64,000 nt of DNA from contig JADJLT010000006.1 of NCBI GenBank assembly GCA_016709965.1, forward strand, positions 372,001-436,000, given 5' to 3'. Position numbers and translations under genes: made by a program. The DNA is from Betaproteobacteria bacterium. GTDB lineage: Bacteria; Pseudomonadota; Gammaproteobacteria; Burkholderiales; Rhodocyclaceae. Positions 37,994 through 46,050 of this stretch are shown piece by piece. The notes below the pieces were generated by a model. The model was not told the origin of the DNA. It worked only from the letters and a program-made list of their open reading frames with translations, and did no database searches. Positions within the stretch are counted from its first letter, which is position 1. The number at the start of each line of letters is the position of its first letter.

Positions 37994-40288
37994 TCAGACG
38001 GAAATGGTTTTGGGAAGATCGGGGGCGCGGGGCAGCTCCGGCTCGGTATCGACGTTGCGGGCCTGGGCCATGTAGAGCTTGTAGTAATGGCCTTCTATGG
38101 CCATCAATTCATCGTGGTTGCCAATTTCGACAATCCGGCCACGATCCATGACGACCAGTCGGTCGGCTTTGCGCAGCGTGCTCAGGCGGTGGGCGATGGC
38201 AATTGTGGTGCGGCCCTTGACCAAATTGTCGAGCGCCTTCTGGATTTCCTTCTCGGTCTCGGTATCGACGGCAGAAGTGGCTTCATCGAGGATCAGGATG
38301 CGCGGGTCGATCAACAGGGCGCGGGCGATGGAGATGCGCTGGCGCTCACCGCCGGACAGGCCCTGGCCGCGTTCGCCGACCAGTGAATCGTAGCCATGCG
38401 GCAGGCGCAGGATGAATTCGTGCGCATGGGCGGCGCGGGCGGCAGCGATCACTTCCTGGCGCGTGGCGTTCGGCTTGCCGTAGGCGATGTTGTCGGCGAT
38501 GGTGCCGAAGAACAGGAAGGGCTCCTGCAGCACGAGGCCGATATGCTGGCGGAACTCGGCCACCGGCACGGAGCGGACATCGACGCCGTCGATCAGCACC
38601 TGGCCTTCGGAGACGTCGTAGAAGCGGCAGATCAGATTGACCAGCGTGGACTTGCCGGAGCCGGAATGACCCACCAGGCCGATCATTTCACCGGGCTGGA
38701 TAACCAGATCGACGTCGCGGGTAACCGAACGGGTGCCGTAGCGGAAGCTGGCCTTCTTCAATTCAAGCAGGCCGGTAACCTTGCTCAAATGCACCGGGTT
38801 GGTCGGCTCTGGCACGCTGGAGACGTGGTCGAGAATGTCGAAAATGCGCTTGGTACTGGATGCGGCGCGCTGGGTGGCCGAAACGATGCGGCTCATTGAA
38901 TCCAGACGAGCGTAAAAGCGGCTGATGTAGGCGAGGAAGGCGGTAAGCACACCGACCGAACTGTTGCCTTTGGAAATCTGCCAGATGCCGAAAATCCAGA
39001 CGACGAGCAGGCCGATTTCAGTGAGCAAGGTGACGGTTGGCGTGAACAGCGACCAAGTCTTGTTGATCTTGTCGTTCATCGTCAGGTTATGCTCGTTGGC
39101 AGTGCGAAAACGCTCGCCCTCGCGCTTTTCCTGGGCAAAGGCCTTGACGACGCGGATGCCGGGGATGGTGTCGGCCAGCACGTTGGTTACTTCGGCCCAG
39201 ACGCGGTCGATCTTCTCGAAGCCGGTGCGCAGCTTTTCGCGCACGACGTGGATCAGCCAGCCGATGATCGGCAGCGGTATCAGGGTGACCAGCGCCAGCC
39301 ACGGGTTGATGCTGAGCAGGATGACGGAGGTCATCACGATCATCAGCACATCGGTGGCAAAGTTGAGCAGGTCGAGCGAGAGGAAGATGTTGATGCGGTC
39401 GGTTTCGCTGCCGATGCGCGCCATCAGGTCGCCAGTTCTCTTGCCGCCGAAATATTCCAGCGACAGCCCGAGCAGGTGTTCGTAGGTTTGCGTGCGCAGG
39501 TCGCGGCCCATGCGCTCGGAGACCAGCGACAGGATGTAGGTGCGAATCCAGCCCAGGCCCCAGGCCAGCACGGCGGCGCCAAGCAGGCCGCCGAGGTACA
39601 TGCTGACCAGCGGCCAGTCGATCGGCTTGCCGTTCTGGAAGGGAATCAGCACTTCGTCCATCAGCGGCATGGTCAGGTAGGGCGGCACCAGAGTAGCTGC
39701 GGTCGACGCCAAAGTCAGGGCAAAACCGGTAAATAGCTGCCAGCGATAAGGGCGGGCAAAACGCCACAGGCGGAACAGCGTCCACGTGGAAGGCGCAACC
39801 GTCGATTCGCGATTGCATACCGGGCATTCGTCTTCGCCGGGTGGCAGCGGCACTTTGCACTTGGGACAACAATCCTCGGTTGCCCGCGCTACGGGCTGGC
39901 CGCTGACGATGCTATCGCGGTGCAGGTCGAATTCATTGATGACGCGCAGGGCGGCCAGGTTCTTGGCCAGCGTGTAACGCCAGGTAGCGAGCAGACCGGT
40001 TTCGCCAACCAGTTCCAGCGAGCCAACGCCGGCCTGGTCATGATGGTTTAGCGTCAGGCCGCTGCGCAGCGGATATTCCTCACCGTTGTTATTGCCCGGA
40101 GCGAAAGCAAGGAGGCGTCGGTTGGTGACTAGGACCAGCCCGGCAGAAAACTGCAGCCGGTTGTCGAGGTCGATTTCAAGCCAAGCCTGGATTTTTTCAT
40201 CATTGGCCAGTTTGGGTTCTACTTTGGAGGCCCAGTGGCTGGGCAGCGCCAGTTCGTTGCTGGCTGGGGAGGGGGCGTTTGCGGTCAT
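37994..40288 (-). CDS. ABC transporter, fused permease-ATPase, cyanophycin-associated
   Basis: A 764-residue half-transporter expected to work as a homodimer in the inner membrane. About 150 N-terminal residues form an extra cytoplasmic domain, ending in a zinc ribbon (CCPKCKVPLPPGEDECPVC). Six transmembrane helices follow (about 170-470), then the ATPase: Walker A GHSGSGKST, signature LSGGERQRISIARAL, Walker B ILILDEATSAVD, and the H-loop AIAHRLSTL. The cargo is unknown; the context suggests Asp, Arg or cyanophycin-related peptides. Confidence 0.9.
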   Translation of the reverse strand: MTANAPSPASNELALPSHWASKVEPKLANDEKIQAWLEIDLDNRLQFSAGLVLVTNRRLLAFAPGNNNGEEYPLRSGLTLNHHDQAGVGSLELVGETGLLATWRYTLAKNLAALRVINEFDLHRDSIVSGQPVARATEDCCPKCKVPLPPGEDECPVCNRESTVAPSTWTLFRLWRFARPYRWQLFTGFALTLASTAATLVPPYLTMPLMDEVLIPFQNGKPIDWPLVSMYLGGLLGAAVLAWGLGWIRTYILSLVSERMGRDLRTQTYEHLLGLSLEYFGGKRTGDLMARIGSETDRINIFLSLDLLNFATDVLMIVMTSVILLSINPWLALVTLIPLPIIGWLIHVVREKLRTGFEKIDRVWAEVTNVLADTIPGIRVVKAFAQEKREGERFRTANEHNLTMNDKINKTWSLFTPTVTLLTEIGLLVVWIFGIWQISKGNSSVGVLTAFLAYISRFYARLDSMSRIVSATQRAASSTKRIFDILDHVSSVPEPTNPVHLSKVTGLLELKKASFRYGTRSVTRDVDLVIQPGEMIGLVGHSGSGKSTLVNLICRFYDVSEGQVLIDGVDVRSVPVAEFRQHIGLVLQEPFLFFGTIADNIAYGKPNATRQEVIAAARAAHAHEFILRLPHGYDSLVGERGQGLSGGERQRISIARALLIDPRILILDEATSAVDTETEKEIQKALDNLVKGRTTIAIAHRLSTLRKADRLVVMDRGRIVEIGNHDELMAIEGHYYKLYMAQARNVDTEPELPRAPDLPKTISV

Positions 40289-40435
40289 CCAGCCAGTATA
40301 TCGTAACGAATGCGGCAGCCGCTGAACGGCATATTCGAGAGATTGATCTCGTCGACCACAGCAGGATGAAAAGTGTTTGCGTCGGCGACTTCGGGCGATA
40401 CGCGGGACTCGACGACGCCATCACGATTTATCCGG

Positions 40436-40449
40436 TTGATGCACGTCAA
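40436..40449 (+). promoter_or_regulatory. FNR/Dnr-type binding site upstream of nirJ
   Basis: TTGATGCACGTCAA matches TTGAT-N4-ATCAA with one mismatch in the right half. It sits 55 nt upstream of the nirJ start, close to the expected -41.5 position for activation. Together with the nirS site it implies common control of the two nir blocks. Confidence 0.7.
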
Positions 40450-40504
40450 GGTTTGATGGCAGCGCTTCGGGTGCAATAGTGACGATCCCAGATAAAGGCT
40501 TGAA

Positions 40505-41644
40505 ATGTTTCGAATCTCTCAGTACATGCAGGAAATTGCCGAGCCGACAGCGCTCGGCCCCAAGCGTAATCCGCCCGGTCCGGTGGTGATCTGGAACCTG
40601 ATCCGGCGCTGCAACCTGACCTGCAAGCATTGCTATTCAATTTCGGCCGACACCAATTTCCCCGGCGAGCTGAGCTCTGATCAGGTTTTTACGGTGATGG
40701 ACGACCTCAAGGGCTTCAAGGTGCTGGTGCTGATTCTGTCCGGTGGCGAGCCGCTCTTACGGCCGGATATCTACGACATCGCCAAGCGTGCCAAGGCCCG
40801 GGGCTTTTATGTCGGGCTGTCGTCGAATGGTACGCTGATCGACGAAAACAATATCGGCAAGATCGCCGAATGTGATTTCAATTACGTCGGCGTCTCGCTC
40901 GACGGCATCCGTGAAACCCACGACAAGTTTCGCCGTAAGGAAGGCGCCTTCGAGGCGTCGCTGAAAGGCATCCGGCTGTGTCGCGACCTCGGGCTGAAGA
41001 TCGGCGTCCGCTTCACGATGACGCAGGACAATGCGCACGACTTGGCGGGCTTGCTCAAGCTGGTCGAGGATGAAGGTATCGACCGCTTTTATTTCTCGCA
41101 CTTGAACTACGCCGGGCGTGGCAACAAGAATCGCAAGGACGACGCCCAGCACAAGCTGACGCGCTGGGCGATGGACCTGCTCTTCGATACCTGCTGGGAA
41201 TACCAACAGCGCGGCCTGAACAAAGAATTCACTACGGGCAACAACGACGCCGACGGCGTCTATTTCCTGCACTGGGTGCGCCGGCGCTTTCCGGACAAGG
41301 CGGCCCACGTCGAAGCCAAGCTGCGCCAGTGGGGTGGCAACTCGTCCGGCGTCAACGTCGCCAACATCGACAATCTCGGCAATGTGCATCCGGACACCAT
41401 GTGGTGGCACCACAACCTCGGCAACGTCAAGGATCGGCCATTCTCCGAAATCTGGCCGGATACCTCGGATGCGCTGATGGCTGGCCTCAAGCAGCACCCG
41501 CGCGCGGTCAAGGGACGCTGTGGGGCGTGCGCATACCTTGGCATCTGCAACGGCAACACCCGTGTTCGTGCCCAGCAGATGACCGGCGATGCCTGGGCGG
41601 AAGATCCTGGCTGCTACCTGACTGACGAGGAAATCGGGTTATGA
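40505..41644 (+). CDS. nirJ: Heme d1 biosynthesis radical SAM protein NirJ
   Basis: Radical SAM enzyme that removes two propionate side chains from didecarboxysiroheme to install the d1 oxo groups. The 379 residues carry CNLTCKHC (Cys36, Cys40, Cys43), the SAM-binding LILSGGEPLL, and a SPASM-like C-terminal cluster region with CGACAYLGICNGNTR. GVSLDGIRETHDKFRR is also typical. Its stop overlaps the nirN start by 4 nt. Confidence 0.96.
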   Translation: MFRISQYMQEIAEPTALGPKRNPPGPVVIWNLIRRCNLTCKHCYSISADTNFPGELSSDQVFTVMDDLKGFKVLVLILSGGEPLLRPDIYDIAKRAKARGFYVGLSSNGTLIDENNIGKIAECDFNYVGVSLDGIRETHDKFRRKEGAFEASLKGIRLCRDLGLKIGVRFTMTQDNAHDLAGLLKLVEDEGIDRFYFSHLNYAGRGNKNRKDDAQHKLTRWAMDLLFDTCWEYQQRGLNKEFTTGNNDADGVYFLHWVRRRFPDKAAHVEAKLRQWGGNSSGVNVANIDNLGNVHPDTMWWHHNLGNVKDRPFSEIWPDTSDALMAGLKQHPRAVKGRCGACAYLGICNGNTRVRAQQMTGDAWAEDPGCYLTDEEIGL

Positions 41645-43239
41645 ACTTGAAGCTGAGCGGAAATTTCATTTTTGGCCATTTTTTCCGGTTGACCGTGGGA
41701 GTCGCCATTGCAGCCATTTTGGCGGGTCCGGCGCTGGCTGCCGATGTGGCCGCCAACTTCAAGGAGCACTGTGTGTCCTGCCATGGTGTCGACCGTCTCG
41801 GCGGCCTCGGCCCAGCCTTGTTGCCGGAAAACCTGGCCCGGCTGCGCAAGCCGGAAGCCGAGAAAGTTGTTCGCGAAGGGCGGCCGGCGACCCAGATGCT
41901 TGGTTTCGGCGACAAGCTGTCTGCAGAGGAAATCAAGGCGCTGGTTGATTACGCCTATACGCCGATCAAGGTTATGCCGGTGTGGGGCGAGACCGAAATC
42001 GAGGCGTCGCGTATCGTCAATTTTGCCCCCGGCAGTCTGCCGGACAAGCCGCAGTTCAAGGCCGATCCGCTCAACCTGTTCGTCGTCGTCGAATCTGGCG
42101 ATCATCACGTCTCCATTCTCGATGGCGACAAGCTGGAACCGATCTACCGCTTCCAGTCACGCTTCGCGCTGCACGGCGGGCCGAAATTCACGCCGGATGG
42201 CCGCTACGTCTTCTTCGCATCGCGTGATGGCTGGATCACCAAGTTCGACCTGTGGAACCTGAAAGTGATCGCCGAGGTGCGCGCCGGCATCAATACCCGC
42301 AACGCGGCGGTGTCCGGCGACGGCAAGTGGGTGGCGGTGGCCAACTATCTGCCGCACAGCCTGGTCATTCTTGATGCCGACCTGAACCTCAAGAAAATCC
42401 TGCCAGTGACTGACAAGGACGGCAAGACCAGCTCCCGCGTCTCGGCCGTCTACGACGCCTCGCCGCGCCAGAGCTTCGTCGCGGCGCTGAAGGACGTGAA
42501 AGAGGTCTGGGAGGTGTCGTACAACCCGAAGGCCGACGCCATTCCGGCCGGCATGATCCACGACTACAAATATCAGGAGGGCGCTTTCATCCCCGGCTTC
42601 CTCAACCCGCAGCGCACGCAGCTCGACGATTACCTCGATGACTTCTACTTCACGCAGGGCTACGACGAGGTGATGGGTGCCTCACGCAACGACGCCAAGA
42701 ACGCTGTCAGCGGACAGGTGGTCAATCTCGACGCCCGCAAGAAAATCGCCGACCTCGAACTGCCCGGCATGCCACACCTCGGCTCCGGCATCAGTTGGCA
42801 GTGGCAGGGCCGGACCGTGATGGCCACGCCCAACCTCAACGAAGGCCTGATCAGCATCATCGACATGAAGACCTGGCAGACGATCAAGCAGATCAAGACC
42901 AACGGCCCTGGCTTCTTCATGCGCAGCCACGAAAACAGCCGCTACGCGTGGACCGATTCGATGATGAGCAAGGCCTTCAAGGACACCATGCAGATCATCG
43001 ACAAGGAAAAGCTGGAAATCGTCGCCGAACTGAAACCCGAACCGGGCAAAACCTTCGCCCACGTCGAGTTCACTAAAGACGGCAAATACGTGCTGGCCAG
43101 CCTGTGGGAAACCGACGGCGCGATCATCATCTACGACGCGGTAACGCTCAAGGAAGTGAAGCGCCTGCCGATGAACAAGCCGGTCGGCAAATACAACGTC
43201 TGGAACAAGATCAGCAAGTCGGAAGGCACCAGCCACTGA
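41641..43239 (+). CDS. nirN: Dihydro-heme d1 dehydrogenase NirN
   Basis: Periplasmic cd1-like protein that introduces the acrylate double bond as the last step of heme d1 synthesis. The 532 residues have CVSCH at 44-48 in a cytochrome c domain, then a propeller with HHVSILDGDKLEPIYRFQSRF, FALHGGPKFTPDGRYVFFASRDG and FAHVEFTKDGKYVLASL. It is shorter than NirS and lacks the NirS tail. The first 20 residues (LSGNFIFGHFFRLTVG) come from a copy of the dispersed repeat and make up the start of the signal peptide. A second direct copy follows 6 nt after the stop. Confidence 0.94.
   Translation: MNLKLSGNFIFGHFFRLTVGVAIAAILAGPALAADVAANFKEHCVSCHGVDRLGGLGPALLPENLARLRKPEAEKVVREGRPATQMLGFGDKLSAEEIKALVDYAYTPIKVMPVWGETEIEASRIVNFAPGSLPDKPQFKADPLNLFVVVESGDHHVSILDGDKLEPIYRFQSRFALHGGPKFTPDGRYVFFASRDGWITKFDLWNLKVIAEVRAGINTRNAAVSGDGKWVAVANYLPHSLVILDADLNLKKILPVTDKDGKTSSRVSAVYDASPRQSFVAALKDVKEVWEVSYNPKADAIPAGMIHDYKYQEGAFIPGFLNPQRTQLDDYLDDFYFTQGYDEVMGASRNDAKNAVSGQVVNLDARKKIADLELPGMPHLGSGISWQWQGRTVMATPNLNEGLISIIDMKTWQTIKQIKTNGPGFFMRSHENSRYAWTDSMMSKAFKDTMQIIDKEKLEIVAELKPEPGKTFAHVEFTKDGKYVLASLWETDGAIIIYDAVTLKEVKRLPMNKPVGKYNVWNKISKSEGTSH
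41656..41700 (+). repeat. Dispersed GGTTGACCG repeat, copy at the start of nirN
   Basis: Blocks: AGCGGAAATTTCAT, TTTTGGCCATTTT, TTCCGGTTGACCGTGGGA. It is read in nirN as SGNFIFGHFFRLTVG. It matches the copy after nirN at 37 of 45 positions. Confidence 0.8.
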
Positions 43240-43245
43240 GCGGCC

Positions 43246-43290
43246 AGCGGAAATTTCATTTTCAGGCGAAATTTCCGGTTGACCGTGGCA
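43246..43290 (+). repeat. Dispersed GGTTGACCG repeat, copy after nirN (best palindrome)
   Basis: GGAAATTTC and GAAATTTCC form a perfect 9-bp inverted repeat around a 10-nt loop, followed by the constant tail GGTTGACCGTGGCA. It lies 6 nt past the nirN stop. I use it as the reference copy for the family. Confidence 0.85.
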
Positions 43291-43334
43291 GACCGTGAAT
43301 CTGGCGAGTACACCGCGCTGCGGTCGATCCGGCG

Positions 43335-43892
43335 CTAGCGCCCCGATTTGCGCTGGCGGCGAGCCGCAAAGCCGACGATGCCCAGCCCGGAAAGCAGCAG
43401 CATATAGGCTTCCGGCTCCGGAACCGGCGCAGCGGAGTAGGTCAGGTTGTCGATGGCGTAACCCTCGCTGCCCCCGAGAAAACGGATTTTGTCCACCAGG
43501 CCGGTGTAGCCGGAATCGACCCAGACCAGACTGAGTGGTGCCTTCGGGTCAAGAATGGAGTGAACACGCTGTCCCTGATAGTAAAGTCCAATGCTCGTGA
43601 AATTCGGAATAGCGTTGTACGACTTGAACAAGGTGCCTTCAAAGATGACCGGCGCGTTGGTGAAGCTGATCTCGCCAATGAATGCGCCGAGGAACATGCT
43701 TTGACCTCGCCCTTCGCCATCGCTGGCGAAGACAATGCCGCTGGTTCCCCAGCCACTGGCGCCGCCGTAGCCGTCGACAGGTGTGCTCCATGGCGCCAGG
43801 TCTTCAAAGTCGACCACGGTTTGCGCGGCATACGCTGAAGTGGCGGCCACGCAGGTCAATGCCAGAATGCCGGCTGCGATAGTCTGTTTCAT
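43335..43892 (-). CDS. PEP-CTERM sorted exported protein
   Basis: A 185-residue protein with a signal peptide (1-22), a mature beta-rich domain, and a C-terminal PEP-CTERM sorting signal: APVPEPEAYMLLLSGLG, a hydrophobic helix and the basic end RRQRKSGR. Such proteins are cut by an exosortase and secreted or anchored with exopolysaccharide. No exosortase gene is in the window. The FEDLAPW start and DKIRFLGGSEGYAIDNL resemble other extracellular adhesion-type PEP-CTERM proteins. Confidence 0.92.
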   Translation of the reverse strand: MKQTIAAGILALTCVAATSAYAAQTVVDFEDLAPWSTPVDGYGGASGWGTSGIVFASDGEGRGQSMFLGAFIGEISFTNAPVIFEGTLFKSYNAIPNFTSIGLYYQGQRVHSILDPKAPLSLVWVDSGYTGLVDKIRFLGGSEGYAIDNLTYSAAPVPEPEAYMLLLSGLGIVGFAARRQRKSGR

Positions 43893-43960
43893 GAGCTTTG
43901 CCTTTCGTGTGAATCAGGTTTGATGTTGTGGATGGGCGCGCGATTGATGCTTTCTGCACC

Positions 43961-44341
43961 TCAGCACCGCCCTGCGGCGTTCAGCAATTCGTTGCAAGTG
44001 CCCCCGCTGCTACCCTTGGCTTTCGATTTTCCGTTAGCGCCAATTTGTTTGCAGATGGCATCACTGACCACGCCACCGGTACCGAAACTGAAGGCGCCTT
44101 CGACATAGCAGTTGTATTTGCGCCCGTTGTTGGCCTTGACGCTGTAGCGCGTCTGCAGACCGTCATCGACACGATCCGAAATCGTGAAGGCATTTTCATC
44201 CAGACCGAGCGCGAAGGCTGTTCTCTGTTTGAGATGGTCTTCCTTGACTACTTGGGCAGCGCAACCGGAAAAAATGGCGACGGCAGCAAACGAGGCGAGG
44301 ACGCGAAGGCGGAAATGAGTGGTGTTTGGGGTCATAGTCAT
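43961..44341 (-). CDS. Small lipoprotein with a cysteine-rich end
   Basis: The 126 residues carry a lipobox FSGC after a basic, hydrophobic leader. The mature part has a domain with GLQTRYSVKANNGRKYNCYV and a C-terminal glycine/serine linker with GTCNELLNAAGRC. It heads three consecutive minus-strand lipoprotein genes of similar size. I do not recognise a family. Confidence 0.7.
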   Translation of the reverse strand: MTMTPNTTHFRLRVLASFAAVAIFSGCAAQVVKEDHLKQRTAFALGLDENAFTISDRVDDGLQTRYSVKANNGRKYNCYVEGAFSFGTGGVVSDAICKQIGANGKSKAKGSSGGTCNELLNAAGRC

Positions 44342-44390
44342 CTTTGGCTATAAAAATTCGACAGTTGGCTGACATGTATTGCGGCCATGC

Positions 44391-44804
44391 TTAGCGCAAA
44401 CCAAGCGCGGCCTTGAAGTCCTCAACCACCGAAGGCTCCCAGTCGCGATCGACCAAATCGGTCTGCAGCGGCTTTTTGCTGACGATGGTGACGGTGTAAT
44501 CGCTGGCGGTCGGCGAGGTTGGCTGAATGAAAAATCCAACGACCTTGCCACTCGGCGGCGCGCCGACCCGGGATTTGATGACGCCTGACGGCCGATGACT
44601 TTCGACAATGCTCATGTCAGTGCTCATGGCTAGCGTCGCCGCTTTCCAGATCTGATCATAGTTCTTGCCGCGCACAGTGAAGCTTTTGCCACCGCCGTTG
44701 CTGAGTTGCAGGCTGTCGGCGCTGACGCAGGCGGTCAGCAGGCTGATAGAGAGCAGGCTGGCAATCAGCGCTTGCAAACACCGGCGTCTATTTTCTGCGG
44801 TCAT
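44391..44804 (-). CDS. Small lipoprotein of unknown function
   Basis: I use the ATG that gives a lipoprotein leader (ALIASLLSISLLTACVS); 137 residues. The mature domain has SFTVRGKNYDQIWKAATLAM and IVESHRPSGVIKSRVG, which fits small periplasmic lipoproteins with a two-layer alpha/beta domain. Its start overlaps the upstream lipoprotein gene by 17 nt. Confidence 0.75.
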   Translation of the reverse strand: MTAENRRRCLQALIASLLSISLLTACVSADSLQLSNGGGKSFTVRGKNYDQIWKAATLAMSTDMSIVESHRPSGVIKSRVGAPPSGKVVGFFIQPTSPTASDYTVTIVSKKPLQTDLVDRDWEPSVVEDFKAALGLR

Positions 44805-45168
44805 ATTTGGGCTCCGGGCCATGGCATTTGAAAATGATGGTGCGTCCGCGCGTGCAACTCGGGGTGATCTTGAAGTTCCCCACATATCGCCCGCCAGCGC
44901 CGCCACCGCCTTCGCCTTTGATGCTGTAGTTTTCTTCGCCGTGGCAGGTTTCGGCAATAGCCGCCAGCGCCTCTTTACGGCGCGAGGCGACCAGTTGCGC
45001 CAAGCCGGCGTCGCAATAACTCACCTCGCCAGTAGCGCCCACCTGGTACGAATTGCCGCCCGGTGTGTAAGCGCGTTCTTCGGGTGAATAGATATACGGC
45101 ACGGCTGTGCTGGCACATCCGGAAAGCGCCGCTGCCATGGCGATAAAAGTTATAACGGCATGTTTCAT
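44788..45168 (-). CDS. Small lipoprotein of unknown function
   Basis: 126 residues from the ATG before KHAVITFIAMAAALSGCAS, a standard lipoprotein leader. The mature domain has four cysteines (VSYCDAGLAQLV, AETCHGEEN, TPSCTRGR, FKCHG), likely two disulfides, and a glycine stretch. The pattern CDAGLAQLVASRRKEALAAI followed by CHGEENYSI resembles small outer-membrane lipoproteins of pathogens and environmental betaproteobacteria. No function is assigned. Confidence 0.75.
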   Translation of the reverse strand: MKHAVITFIAMAAALSGCASTAVPYIYSPEERAYTPGGNSYQVGATGEVSYCDAGLAQLVASRRKEALAAIAETCHGEENYSIKGEGGGGAGGRYVGNFKITPSCTRGRTIIFKCHGPEPKYDRRK

Positions 45169-45345
45169 GAATATCCCTGAACCCAATTCTCACAGCATGA
45201 GTCTGTATAAATTCCGTAGCGGCCGGCAGATCAAGAAGGGGCTCGCTGGCATTTGCGCCGCAATCATTTATTCCGGTGTCAATTCTGCGGTTTCGCCAAA
45301 CGGATGCCTACCCAACCGAAGTAGGGTTTCGATAACCTATGACAA

Positions 45346-46050
45346 ATGCTAACTTGTCGGGATTCATGGAAAAGTGTGACCGGAAAAATCGTGGATAGCG
45401 AAACAAGCGAGGTGCCCTACGCGCTGGTCATTGACGACCATCCGCTGGTCGCACGTGGCTTCGCCGAATATCTGGCGACGCACTGCGGATTTGATGTTGT
45501 CCGAATTGCGGCCGATGGCGAAGCGTGCCTGCGGCGTATCGAAGTCGATGGCTGTCCGGTGTTGGCTGTCGTCGATTTTTGGCTGCCGGAAGGCGCCGCC
45601 CTGATGTTGCTGGGCAAACTGGCGCAGCGCTGTGCCGGGACGCGTCTGCTGGTGGTCAGTGGCGACGAGGATAGCGCGGTTCAGCGCAAGGCGAGGGATG
45701 CCGGGGCGCACGGATTTGTACACAAAAATCAGCCGCCTGAAGTCTTCGCACAGGTTGTCTCGGTGCTGCGTAGTGGCGGGGAGTGGTTCAGGCTGGAGAG
45801 TGATTCGACACAGGCCGCGGCGATACGCCGGGAGTTGCCGATGCATCCCCAAGAGCTGGGGCTTACCGAACGTCAGGGCCAGGTGCTGGCCATGATGTTG
45901 CGCGGCCAGCCGAACAAGCGGATCGCGCTGGCGCTGGATATTTCCGAACAGACGGTCAAGGAGCACGTGACCAATATTCTCGCCAGGCTTGGTGTTGCTA
46001 ACCGAATGGAAGCGATTACGCTGTTGCGTGGTCGTCGTATCGATCCATGA
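45346..46050 (+). CDS. NarL/LuxR-type response regulator
   Basis: A 234-residue two-component regulator. The receiver domain (about 26-145) has the acidic pair in LVIDDHP, the phosphorylatable aspartate in AVVDFWLPEG and the lysine in GFVHKNQP. The LuxR-type helix-turn-helix is LTERQGQVLAMMLRGQPNKR with IALALDISEQTVKEHV. The start is uncertain; a GTG at 45391 in the same frame is possible. Overlap of 4 nt with the kinase gene shows that they form a pair. Confidence 0.93.
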   Translation: MLTCRDSWKSVTGKIVDSETSEVPYALVIDDHPLVARGFAEYLATHCGFDVVRIAADGEACLRRIEVDGCPVLAVVDFWLPEGAALMLLGKLAQRCAGTRLLVVSGDEDSAVQRKARDAGAHGFVHKNQPPEVFAQVVSVLRSGGEWFRLESDSTQAAAIRRELPMHPQELGLTERQGQVLAMMLRGQPNKRIALALDISEQTVKEHVTNILARLGVANRMEAITLLRGRRIDP

